DNA of 9,097 nt from CAZTLE01 sp964614415 (GCA_964614415.1 CAZTLE010000165.1:1-9097), one strand, 5' to 3'. Shown: positions 1 to 6,648, counted from the stretch's first letter. Notes: a model not told the origin generated them from the letters alone. Program-made: numbers and translations.

Positions 1-177
1 TCCAATCTTGAATTATCCGAGGCACGAGCAGCATCTGTGATGGCCGCACTAATTGATATGGGAATTGATGCCTCACGACTAACGGCAACCGGCGTTGGAG
101 AAACAACGCCCCTCGAAGACAACGGTACCCCCGAAGGTCGGGCCATAAATCGAAGAGTAGAATTTGTAGTTAAATAG
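1..177 (+). CDS. OmpA-family peptidoglycan-binding protein, C-terminal fragment
   Basis: Only the last 58 codons are in the window; the gene begins upstream. The reading frame is open from base 1 to a TAG at 175-177. The fragment matches the second half of an OmpA C-terminal (OmpA/MotB-like) domain. It has the helix motif LSEARA (residues 5-10), then GIDASRL, then the family signature G-x-GE-x-x-P followed by N-x-T-x-EGRA-x-NRRVEF near the end. The domain normally sits in the periplasm and binds the diaminopimelate of peptidoglycan, tethering an outer-membrane beta-barrel or lipoprotein to the wall. The arginine of SEARA corresponds to the ligand-binding arginine in the family; the partner aspartate would lie upstream of the window. 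The N-terminal architecture (barrel, TPR/PD40 repeats or lipoprotein) cannot be known from here. A strong hairpin terminator follows at 213-244. Confidence 0.93.
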   Translation, partial: SNLELSEARAASVMAALIDMGIDASRLTATGVGETTPLEDNGTPEGRAINRRVEFVVK

Positions 178-212
178 TTCGAAGCCTATAATGGCATTTG
201 GATTAAGGTTGG

Positions 213-244
213 AAGAGTGGTCTCTGCTGAGATCACTCTTTTTT
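213..244 (+). terminator. Rho-independent terminator after the OmpA-family gene
   Basis: A 12-bp stem (213-224 with 229-240) closes a 4-nt TGCT loop. All pairs are Watson-Crick except one G-U. The stem runs straight into four more T residues at 241-244, so the RNA would end in a U run. It lies 36 nt after the OmpA-family stop and points the same way. On the opposite strand the sequence after the stem is not T-rich, so it is probably one-directional. The left end of the convergent esterase gene, including its stop codon at 233-235, lies inside the stem. Confidence 0.85.
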
Positions 245-1063
245 GTACTTCAGAAACCATCGGTAGACGTCCGCATGGGTGTAGAAGTCAGTCCAGGCGT
301 CGTGGCTGTCACTTACCGTAGAGGTGAAGATGTGGTCTTCAGATTTGTAATCAGCTTCTTCCAAGGTAGCCGTCCGTTGAAAGGAGATGTTCTTATATCC
401 GTTCAACCTCCTTACAATGTCCCTTGAACGCGTATAGCTTACGGTTCGATCACCCGTATTATGAGTTACCCAGATAGGCAAGGTTGCCAGGCGGTTGTAA
501 TTATCGATACCGTGACTTCCGCCGCAAATAGGAGCTACGGCCGCAAAGACATCATTCATTCGGCAGGCAAGCCCCCAGGAGCCATGGCCACCGCGACTCA
601 AGCCTGTGAGGTAAATACGGTTCATATCAATGGAGAATTCGGTTTCCACTTCTTTTAAGATCATACGCATTGCCTCTTCATTTTGATAGAATTGTCCTTG
701 TTCGATATGAGGCATGATCACCACAAAAGTGTCTAAAAGGAGTTCGTTCAATTCGGAATTCGAAGTTCCGTTGTCGGCCAGCAGCTTCGGCAATGCCCAA
801 TTCAGAATCTTTTCTACCTCTCCGCCCACACCGAGACCGCCTTGCAAGAAGACAATGACCGGATATCCTTCGCGGTTGATATTCTCCTTTTTAGGAACGT
901 AGAGGTTGTAGCCGTCAATGGCACCCGGATAGTTTTTCTCGACGAGATAGAAGTTGCCCCGGTCATGTGAATTGGACGTTTCCTGGGCCCAACTAAGGGA
1001 AACCAGTGCAGTGATTAGAAGAAAAGAGAACAGCGTTTTTGAGGTCGGGCGAACGTGTGGCAT
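233..1063 (-). CDS. Secreted alpha/beta-hydrolase esterase (COG4099, predicted peptidase / PHB-depolymerase-like)
   Basis: This 276-residue protein starts with a classic signal peptide: basic start, hydrophobic core at about residues 10-24, and a likely cleavage after SWA at residue 26, leaving QE at the mature N-terminus. The rest is one alpha/beta-hydrolase domain. The visible catalytic triad is Ser156 in the nucleophile elbow GLSRGG, Asp205 in NTGD, and His254 in DSHDAW. The sequence around these, with R-I-Y-L-TGLS-RGG, a PICGG segment and the H-D-x-W-T-x-x-Y ending, is typical of COG4099 'predicted peptidases' and of feruloyl/acetylxylan esterase and PHB-depolymerase relatives. Substrate is therefore uncertain: an ester in the periplasm or outside is most likely. 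The segment where many relatives read HGG or HGSG reads FLQGG (residues 72-76). It is a single-gene unit, divergent from the hydrolase pair and convergent with the OmpA-family gene. The ATG at 1061-1063 is chosen because it places the signal peptide correctly. Confidence 0.88.
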   Translation of the reverse strand: MPHVRPTSKTLFSFLLITALVSLSWAQETSNSHDRGNFYLVEKNYPGAIDGYNLYVPKKENINREGYPVIVFLQGGLGVGGEVEKILNWALPKLLADNGTSNSELNELLLDTFVVIMPHIEQGQFYQNEEAMRMILKEVETEFSIDMNRIYLTGLSRGGHGSWGLACRMNDVFAAVAPICGGSHGIDNYNRLATLPIWVTHNTGDRTVSYTRSRDIVRRLNGYKNISFQRTATLEEADYKSEDHIFTSTVSDSHDAWTDFYTHADVYRWFLKYKKE

Positions 1064-1134
1064 AATTAAAAACGGGTTAGAGTCTACATTTAAATGAGAT
1101 AACGTTGCAATTTCAATTTTTGTATTTTAGATGT

Positions 1135-1998
1135 ATGCCCGTATGGTTAAATGTGGTACTTATCGTTTTCGCTATCTATATAGTGATAAGCGTACTGTTG
1201 TATTATTTGCAGGACTATTTTCTGTTTAAACCGGAGAAATTACCCAAGGAATTTCAGTTCTACTACGAAAATCAAAAAGCCGAAGAATACAATGTCGAGA
1301 CAAGGGATGGAGCAGTGATCAACGGACTCCATTTCAGCGTGGAAAACCCACGGGGTGTGGTATTGTATCTTAAAGGGAATTCAAAAAGCATAAAAGGCTG
1401 GGGGAAGTTTGCTGTCGATTTTACACGGCACGGCTATGATGTGGTCATGGTCGATTATCGCGGCTTCGGAAAAAGTACAGGCCGTCGTAGTCAAAAGGCC
1501 TTAAAACATGACCTTCAGTATATCTATAACAAGATACGCGAGCGGGTACGGGAAGACTATATCATCTTGTACGGACGTTCCCTGGGTTCCGGATTTGCGA
1601 CAAAACTGGCTTCGACCAACAACCCGAAGATGCTGATTTTAGATGCGCCGTATTACAGTCTTACTAAGGTCACCCACCGGTATATGCCGTTCATGCCTCT
1701 GTCGCTCATCATAAAATACCCCATGCCCACCTATAAATGGCTGAAGTATGTAAAGTGTCCGGTGCATATTATACATGGTACCAGGGACAAACTCATCCCA
1801 TTTAAGTCCAGCGTAAAACTATCACAGATCAACCCGGATATCACACGTTTGTATCCGGTGATAGGAGGAGGGCACAAGAACCTGAATACCTTCGAGTCCT
1901 ACCATCACATGTTGGGCGAGATTGTTAATTCCAAAAAGAAAGAACTCGATCCCGAAACCACCAGTATGCACGTAAAACATACGAGCCGTGCCCAGTAA
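1135..1998 (+). CDS. Membrane-anchored alpha/beta hydrolase, Bem46/ABHD-like (copy 1)
   Basis: This 287-residue protein (numbered from the ATG at 1135) begins with a hydrophobic segment at about residues 4-25 that should be a membrane anchor. The rest is one alpha/beta-hydrolase domain. The triad is visible: Ser149 in YGRSLGS, Asp218 in HGTRDKLIPF, and His247 in GGGHKNL. Other Bem46/ABHD12-13-17 landmarks are DYRGFGKSTG (residues 107-116) and the Y-S-L motif after strand 6. The usual HGN oxyanion-region motif reads KGN here, with Lys80 in place of His, unlike the paralogue immediately downstream. Such enzymes are (lyso)phospholipase or thioesterase-like, but the substrate is unknown. A TTG at 1105 would add ten residues in frame. 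I prefer the ATG at 1135 because it places the anchor at the very N-terminus. The last codons overlap the start of the next gene by 11 nt, implying coupled translation. Confidence 0.86.
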   Translation: MPVWLNVVLIVFAIYIVISVLLYYLQDYFLFKPEKLPKEFQFYYENQKAEEYNVETRDGAVINGLHFSVENPRGVVLYLKGNSKSIKGWGKFAVDFTRHGYDVVMVDYRGFGKSTGRRSQKALKHDLQYIYNKIRERVREDYIILYGRSLGSGFATKLASTNNPKMLILDAPYYSLTKVTHRYMPFMPLSLIIKYPMPTYKWLKYVKCPVHIIHGTRDKLIPFKSSVKLSQINPDITRLYPVIGGGHKNLNTFESYHHMLGEIVNSKKKELDPETTSMHVKHTSRAQ

Positions 1999-2794
1999 AG
2001 GAAGGAACAAAAGGTTACTTGGATATATTATCTTTGTAGCTCTATTTGTAGTTGCTATGCTGTATTTCCTTCAGGAGAAATTTATTTTTTTACCCACCAA
2101 ATTAGAACGGGACTATACCTACGAATTCACCCAACCTTTTGAGGAGCTTTTTTTGACGACGGCTGATGGAGCCGAGCTCAACGGTATTCATTTCACATTG
2201 GACAATCCCAAAGGGATTATCGTCTACTATCATGGAAATGCCGGCGATCTGGCACGCTGGGGTGAAATTGGAAGTTACTTCTTACAGTTTGGTTATGAGG
2301 TGCTTATAATGGACTACCGAACCTATGGAAAGAGTACCGGAACCCTAAGCGAGGAGGCTTTATTACAAGATGCAGTGCTGTTTTATGAAAAGGCTAAGGC
2401 CACATTTTCGGAAGAAGAGATCATCATCTATGGGCGCTCATTAGGGACCAGTATGGCCTCTTACGTCGCCGCTCACAACAGTCCGTCAAAACTGATTTTG
2501 GAAACACCATTTTACAGCCTGGAAGACCTCGTAGGCGAGCGCTTTCCGTATATACCACTTAAATCCCTACTGCGTTATAAATTCCGGACCAACGACTTTC
2601 TAAGTGATGTTTCCTGTCCGGTGACCATTGTTCATGGAACCGAAGACAGCATAGTTCCATATGAATCGGGAGAGAAGCTCTTCAAGACCCTGCCGGGGAA
2701 GCAGGGGACACTGATCACTGTACCGGGAGGAGAGCATAATGATCTTATTAACTTCCGGGAATACCGGGAAGCCATTCAAACGCTACTATTATAG
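1988..2794 (+). CDS. Membrane-anchored alpha/beta hydrolase, Bem46/ABHD-like (copy 2)
   Basis: This 268-residue paralogue of the preceding gene has the same order of parts: N-terminal anchor (about residues 10-28) and then a hydrolase domain. It has an intact HGN motif (His82), the DYRTYGKSTG segment (residues 109-118), Ser151 in YGRSLGT, Asp220 in HGTEDSIVPY and His250 in GGEHNDL. The proposed GTG start at 1988 lies inside the upstream gene. The first in-frame ATG is residue 24, in the middle of the anchor, so a non-ATG start is needed to keep the membrane segment. The N-terminus carries four basic residues before the anchor (K4, R6, K8, R9). By the positive-inside rule this predicts a cytoplasmic N-terminus and a periplasmic catalytic domain. 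Copy 1 lacks these basic residues. The shared fold and close spacing suggest tandem duplication followed by divergence. Substrate is not known; lysophospholipase or thioesterase activity is the family-level guess. Confidence 0.87.
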   Translation: MPSKGRNKRLLGYIIFVALFVVAMLYFLQEKFIFLPTKLERDYTYEFTQPFEELFLTTADGAELNGIHFTLDNPKGIIVYYHGNAGDLARWGEIGSYFLQFGYEVLIMDYRTYGKSTGTLSEEALLQDAVLFYEKAKATFSEEEIIIYGRSLGTSMASYVAAHNSPSKLILETPFYSLEDLVGERFPYIPLKSLLRYKFRTNDFLSDVSCPVTIVHGTEDSIVPYESGEKLFKTLPGKQGTLITVPGGEHNDLINFREYREAIQTLLL

Positions 2795-2803
2795 GAGCGG
2801 GAC

Positions 2804-3286
2804 TTAATTGTCCTTTTTCTTTCGGAGTTTGGCCATACCCTTGCTTCGTTTTTCAAGGCGCTTTCTGTTCTCTTCCATGGCCTGGAGCTGCTTCTTTTTT
2901 AATTCCTCCAATGCCTGGCGCTCTTTTTCGGCGCGCTCTTTTTCGGCTGCTTTCGAAGCTGCTAATTCAGCTTCCTGCTTTTTCTTTTTGGCTTCGACCA
3001 GGGCTGCATTTTCAGCGTCGGAAACACTCTCGTCTACGACGACTGCCTTCGATTCATCCTTGTCAGAAATCAATTCGACCGACTGGTTCACCTCGTCATT
3101 ACCCTCTACCTTGAGAACGTCCTTTTCTTTAACCGTTTCTTCAACGACTTTGGTTTCTACTTTGTCGCCGGTTCGAACAACGGTTTTCTTAACAACGGTC
3201 TCCGTTACGACACCCTCATTTTCCTGAGCCAGGGTGGTGCCTCCAAGGAGAAGAAGCATTACAAATACAGAAGTAAAGTTTTTCAT
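2804..3286 (-). CDS. Secreted Lys/Glu-rich coiled-coil protein of unknown function
   Basis: I do not recognise this gene. It encodes 160 residues starting at an ATG (3284-3286). Residues 1-20 form a signal peptide (MKNF start, leucine-rich core, cleavage after T-L-A, mature QE). Residues 25-60 are rich in Val, Thr, Lys and Glu, with loosely repeated V-V-x-x-T-V/K-V-E units, and look like beta-strand or disordered sequence. Residues about 90-150 are almost wholly Ala, Glu, Lys, Arg, Gln and Leu and should form one long charged helix or coiled coil. The tail is very basic (K-K-K near the end). There is no cysteine in the mature chain and no catalytic motif. It is therefore probably a periplasmic or exported structural or binding protein. 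It converges on the hydrolase pair with a 9-nt gap and no clear terminator between them, and it is divergent from ychF. Confidence 0.8.
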   Translation of the reverse strand: MKNFTSVFVMLLLLGGTTLAQENEGVVTETVVKKTVVRTGDKVETKVVEETVKEKDVLKVEGNDEVNQSVELISDKDESKAVVVDESVSDAENAALVEAKKKKQEAELAASKAAEKERAEKERQALEELKKKQLQAMEENRKRLEKRSKGMAKLRKKKDN

Positions 3287-3426
3287 AATACTGATAATTA
3301 ATTAGTTAAGTCCGATTTCGAGACTTGGGAGGTGGAATAAAAGTACAAAATCCTGCCGTCATTTCCTCGTCTGCCCGGTAGAACTATTTTATGGCACTGT
3401 TGGGTCGATATTTTTCCCTGAAACAG

Positions 3427-3434
3427 TATCTTTG
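3427..3434 (+). promoter_or_regulatory. Bacteroidetes-type -7 promoter element of ychF
   Basis: TATCTTTG at 3427-3434 matches the Bacteroidetes/Flavobacterium -7 consensus TAnnTTTG exactly and lies 32 nt before the ychF ATG. The nearest TTG (3400-3402) is 24 nt upstream of the box, somewhat farther than the usual spacing, so the -33 element is weak or absent. Transcription would start around 3438-3441, giving a leader under 30 nt with no Shine-Dalgarno sequence, as is common in this phylum. Confidence 0.55.
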
Positions 3435-3466
3435 CCGCTGTTAAAAATGTAACGTAAAACATCTGT

Positions 3467-4561
3467 ATGAAAGCCGGGATCGTAGGATTACCCAATGTTG
3501 GAAAATCAACACTGTTTAATTGCCTCTCCAATGCAAAGGCACAGAGCGCCAATTTTCCCTTCTGTACCATTGAGCCAAACATAGGGGTTGTCAATGTGCC
3601 GGACAGTCGCTTGCTAAAGCTGGAGGAACTTGTAAAACCCCAGCGTGTTATCCCGGCAACCGTGGAGATCGTGGATATTGCGGGACTCGTTAAAGGAGCC
3701 AGTAAGGGCGAAGGCCTTGGGAATCAGTTTCTGGGGAATATCCGTGAAACGGATGCCATTCTGCATGTACTTAGATGTTTTGACAACGATAATATTGTGC
3801 ATGTTGATGGTAGTGTGGACCCGGTTCGAGACAAAGAGACTATCGATATCGAACTGCAGTTGAAAGACCTGGAGACCACCGAAAAGCGTCTGGAGAAGGT
3901 GAAGCGAGCGGCTAAGACCGGAAATAAAGAGGCGCAAAAAGAAGAGGAGGCATTGCTAAAGATCAAACAAGGTTTGGAGCAAGGTCTGTCTGTAAGAGCT
4001 ATAACCGTTACAGAGGCCGAACGGGATGAATATATCAACCGGATGCAGTACATTACAGACAAGCCTGTTATGTATGTGTGTAATGTCGATGAATCTGCTG
4101 CAGCTTCAGGGAATGAGTACGTTTCCCGAGTTAAAGAGGCCGTGGCTCAGGAGAATGCCGAAGTTCTTGTTCTGGCTGTCGGTACGGAAGCCGATATCAC
4201 CGAACTAGATACCTACGAAGAGCGCCAGATGTTTCTGGAAGACTTAGGATTGGATGAGCCTGGTTCCGCCAAACTCATTCGCGGAGCCTATAAGTTACTC
4301 GACCTGCAAACCTATTTCACAGCCGGAGAAAAAGAAGTACGCGCGTGGACAATTCCCATCGGAGCTACGGCACCTCAGGCAGCGGGAGTTATTCATACCG
4401 ATTTCGAGACCGGATTTATTCGTGCCGAGGTCATCAAATATGACGACTATGTATCCTATGGGAGCGAAGCCAAAGTACGCGAGGCCGGGAAACTGGGTGT
4501 AGAAGGAAAGGAATACATTGTCAAGGATGGCGACGTTATGCATTTTAGGTTTAATGTCTAA
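3467..4561 (+). CDS. ychF: Redox-regulated ribosome-binding ATPase YchF (OLA1/Obg-like)
   Basis: The 364 residues match the usual YchF length (about 363). The N-terminal G domain has the P-loop GLPNVGKST (residues 7-15) and the G3 motif DIAGL (70-74). A leucine follows the glycine where classic GTPases have the catalytic glutamine, the mark of HAS-type P-loop enzymes. His112 in NIVHVDG corresponds to the catalytic histidine of E. coli YchF. The G4 position reads NVDE (206-209) instead of NKxD, the known basis for ATP rather than GTP preference. A helical coiled-coil insert spans about 125-180. The C-terminal TGS domain runs from about 280, including GATAPQAAGVIH, to the end. YchF binds the ribosome and the 70S/50S translation machinery in the cytoplasm and is linked to stress response and initiation fidelity. 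The ATG at 3467 is fixed by the conserved MKAGIVG start. It often neighbours pth in other bacteria, but not here; the next gene follows by 34 nt. Confidence 0.97.
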   Translation: MKAGIVGLPNVGKSTLFNCLSNAKAQSANFPFCTIEPNIGVVNVPDSRLLKLEELVKPQRVIPATVEIVDIAGLVKGASKGEGLGNQFLGNIRETDAILHVLRCFDNDNIVHVDGSVDPVRDKETIDIELQLKDLETTEKRLEKVKRAAKTGNKEAQKEEEALLKIKQGLEQGLSVRAITVTEAERDEYINRMQYITDKPVMYVCNVDESAAASGNEYVSRVKEAVAQENAEVLVLAVGTEADITELDTYEERQMFLEDLGLDEPGSAKLIRGAYKLLDLQTYFTAGEKEVRAWTIPIGATAPQAAGVIHTDFETGFIRAEVIKYDDYVSYGSEAKVREAGKLGVEGKEYIVKDGDVMHFRFNV

Positions 4562-4595
4562 CCTTCTTTATCTTGCGGGGCACTAACCAAAGCCG

Positions 4596-6023
4596 TTGCC
4601 CTTGTTTCGCAATACGAGAGTTTTTCTCATACTGTCTTATGTCATCGCCTTGCTTTCGGTGCTTGCCAGCCTGGAGAACCCTTTCTTTTGGGACACCGTG
4701 CAATTGGGCTCCAAACATGCCACCTTCTTTTATTCCTCGGGATTTTCCGAGCTTATGTTACCGGACGAGATTGACAGCGGTCACATCCCGACTTTTGGCG
4801 GCTATATAGCTTTTTTATGGACGCTTTTTGGGCGTACCCTGGCAGTAAGCCACCTGGCCATGCTACCCTTTGTAATCGGGATTGTTTTCCAACTTCATAA
4901 ATTGGTACATCGCTATATACCGACCGAATTTGCGGGACTGGTGGTATTCCTGCTACTGTTTGATCCCACCTTACAAAGTCAAATGACCCTGATTTCCCCG
5001 GACGTACCTCTGGTATTTTTCTTTCTGATGGGCACCAATGCAGTACTGTCCAATAAACGTATTTGGATCGCTGTTGCTGTTATTCTGCTGTTTCTTACCA
5101 GTATGAGGGGTATGATGGTGAGCCTGTGTTTGCTGGCCCTGGATCTGTACCGCAATGTGGATTACTCGATATGCCGTGCGAACACCTTACGCTCATGGTT
5201 TTCCAAAGTACCCACATATCTTCCCGCATTGCTGATCTTCCTGGCATATAATTATTGGCACTACGAGACCAAGGGATGGATCGGATTTCATGAAGATTCT
5301 CCCTGGAAGGCGAGTTTTGAAGCCACCGATGCCAAGGGAGCATTGCGAAACGTGGGAATCCTGGGTTGGCGATTGCTCGATTTCGGACGGGTGATCATCT
5401 GGGCGATACTGATATTTTTGGTGGTCAGAAAAGGTAAGTCCCTCCTGAAAAAAACAAGTACCCGCCCGTGGCTTTTCCTTACGGCGGTGCTCATCGTGTT
5501 GCTTCCTATGAATATGATCTGGGCCAAGGGGCTTATAGGACATCGTTATTTATTACCTGTTTATCTCGCTGTGGCAATACTATGCGCGGCCTGGCTGTTT
5601 TCAGGAGTTATTTCCAATCTCCTTCGGAATGCCTTGTTGGGAGCGTGGTTTATTATTATGGCCACAGGTAACTTATGGGTGTACCCCGAAGATATTGCCC
5701 AGGGATGGGATGCTACCCTGGCACACAGACCTTACTTTTCATTGAGAGAAGAAGCAAAGTCGTATATAACTTCAGAAAATATCCCGCCCTCCGAGGTAGG
5801 GACATTCTTCCCAAATGCGAGTTCCTTTGACATTATCGATCTCGACGGTGACACCCGGAGTTATGTGAACTTTTCCGGGACCGAGCCCTATGTGTTCTAC
5901 TCCAATGTGTACAACCTTAACGATGCCGATCTGTCCCTTTTGAAAACGCGGTATGCCGAGGTAAAACGATTTTCGGACAATAAAATCTATGTAGCGATAC
6001 TCGAACGGTCGGACGGGCTATAG
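4596..6023 (+). CDS. Polytopic GT-C-like membrane protein, putative glycosyltransferase
   Basis: This 475-residue integral membrane protein has roughly nine to eleven hydrophobic segments, the first at about residues 8-25 and the last ending near residue 365, followed by a soluble tail (about 370-475). The first external loop is acidic and aromatic, with W-D-T (Asp33) and then P-D-E-I-D-S-G-H-I-P-T (residues 56-66). The second loop holds LISPD (Asp136). This layout resembles GT-C glycosyltransferases of the PMT/ArnT type, which use polyprenyl-phosphate sugars with acidic residues in the first loop. The match is architectural, so a glycosyltransferase role is an inference. The start must lie after the in-frame TAA at 4584-4586. 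The only candidate codons that keep the first membrane helix are TTG at 4596 or TTG at 4602, so translation does not begin at ATG. The gene follows ychF by 34 nt, probably on the same transcript. Its stop overlaps that of the convergent lipoprotein gene. Confidence 0.72.
   Translation: MPLFRNTRVFLILSYVIALLSVLASLENPFFWDTVQLGSKHATFFYSSGFSELMLPDEIDSGHIPTFGGYIAFLWTLFGRTLAVSHLAMLPFVIGIVFQLHKLVHRYIPTEFAGLVVFLLLFDPTLQSQMTLISPDVPLVFFFLMGTNAVLSNKRIWIAVAVILLFLTSMRGMMVSLCLLALDLYRNVDYSICRANTLRSWFSKVPTYLPALLIFLAYNYWHYETKGWIGFHEDSPWKASFEATDAKGALRNVGILGWRLLDFGRVIIWAILIFLVVRKGKSLLKKTSTRPWLFLTAVLIVLLPMNMIWAKGLIGHRYLLPVYLAVAILCAAWLFSGVISNLLRNALLGAWFIIMATGNLWVYPEDIAQGWDATLAHRPYFSLREEAKSYITSENIPPSEVGTFFPNASSFDIIDLDGDTRSYVNFSGTEPYVFYSNVYNLNDADLSLLKTRYAEVKRFSDNKIYVAILERSDGL
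6018..6023. other. Shared palindromic stop: overlapping TAG codons of two convergent genes
   Basis: The six bases CTATAG are a perfect palindrome. Read on either strand they give Leu followed by a TAG stop, so the GT-C-like gene (+) and the lipoprotein gene (-) both end with Leu-stop in the same six bases. No intergenic DNA separates the two genes, and I see no hairpin with a T run here. Their mRNAs must overlap at the 3' ends. Confidence 0.9.
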
Positions 6024-6599
6024 TTCTTTGAAGGAGTCTGCCATGGTATGGAATGTATTTCGGTGGCGATTCATTCTGTCACCCGAAGTCCAGGTAGCGA
6101 TCATATACAAATGGGAATCCCCCTCGACAAACGTTAGTATATAACCCACTTCAAACGCAAAATTGTCTAACGTTGCGTGAAATTCGATACGCCGGGCGTC
6201 GAGGTCACCTACTGTGATTGCCTCCATTTCTGACTGATAAGCTACTTTATTCGTATTCTCTATAAAGTTATCCGCTTGAGCGATGCTGTAGTTATCCAGT
6301 ACGGAAAGCGAATCTTCATAGATTCCCAGGTCCTGGAATGTTTCAACGAAATCCGTTTTATTATCGTCGATAACGACCACAAAAGCCTGTTTGGGTTCAC
6401 TTTCAAACTGCATTGAAGCCTCGTAGTTTAAGTCAGTGGCCGACTTCATGTACTTCGGAACATCCATTTGATACAGTTCGGAAACCGATGCGGTAGTATA
6501 GTCCTCAGGCCCAAGTTGATCGGAGCCACCGGTTCCAAGACAGGATACAAAGAACAGGGAACAAAAAGCGCTAAGAAACAGAGTAAAAGTGGCTTTCAT
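6018..6599 (-). CDS. Small lipoprotein of unknown function
   Basis: I do not recognise the family. The 193-residue product starts at an ATG (6597-6599) and has a type II signal peptide: MKA start, Phe/Leu-rich core and lipobox F-V-S-C with Cys20 as the lipidated residue. A flexible Gly-rich linker (G-T-G-G-S) follows. The mature domain (about residues 35-193) is mixed alpha/beta with hydrophobic strand-like stretches such as AFVVVIDD and FEVGYILTFVEGD, and ends M-A-D-S-F-K-E-L. The final part resembles the closing strands and helix (H-L-Y-M-I-A-T-W ... F-x-x-M-x-x-S-F) of small PsbP/DUF1795-like envelope domains, but I cannot assign it firmly. It should be anchored in the periplasmic or outer membrane leaflet. 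It is divergent from parE and overlaps the end of the GT-C-like gene by 6 bp. Function is unknown. Confidence 0.82.
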   Translation of the reverse strand: MKATFTLFLSAFCSLFFVSCLGTGGSDQLGPEDYTTASVSELYQMDVPKYMKSATDLNYEASMQFESEPKQAFVVVIDDNKTDFVETFQDLGIYEDSLSVLDNYSIAQADNFIENTNKVAYQSEMEAITVGDLDARRIEFHATLDNFAFEVGYILTFVEGDSHLYMIATWTSGDRMNRHRNTFHTMADSFKEL

Positions 6600-6618
6600 G
6601 GTTGGTTGGATTGGAAAG

Positions 6619-6648
6619 ACAAGTTACTATTTTAATTATAGTGCCAAA
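6619..6648 (-). promoter_or_regulatory. Possible promoter of the lipoprotein gene
   Basis: On the minus strand, TTTG (6648-6645) is followed after 18 nt by TAACTTGT (6626-6619). The first fits the Bacteroidetes -33 element; the second is an imperfect TAnnTTTG match with two mismatches in the last two bases. The leader to the ATG at 6599 would be about 15-20 nt. The spacing is good but the -7 box is weak. Confidence 0.3.

Noticed and set aside
191..427. A 78-codon open frame on the plus strand starting with ATG after the OmpA-family gene.
   Set aside because: It runs through the terminator hairpin and is antisense to the conserved C-terminal part of the esterase; no family resemblance.
1105..1130. 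A promoter for hydrolase copy 1 made of TTG (1105) and TATTTTAG (1123-1130).
   Set aside because: The spacing is only 15 nt, the -7 box is imperfect, and transcription would begin at or after the ATG. A leaderless message is possible but unsupported.
1105..1134. TTG at 1105 as the start of hydrolase copy 1.
   Set aside because: It would put ten extra residues before the anchor; the ATG at 1135 gives a normal N-terminal membrane segment. The TTG cannot be fully excluded.
2795..2803. A bidirectional terminator between hydrolase copy 2 and the coiled-coil gene.
   Set aside because: The gap is 9 nt and I find no convincing stem with a T run on either side.
2808..3227. A 139-codon Ser/Phe-rich open frame on the plus strand.
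   Set aside because: It is the mirror of the Lys/Glu-rich coiled-coil gene; AAG/GAA-rich codons on one strand read as Phe/Ser/Leu on the other.
4562..4595. A terminator between ychF and the GT-C-like gene (GGGCA ... TGCCC).
   Set aside because: Only five base pairs with a long loop and no T run; more consistent with read-through.
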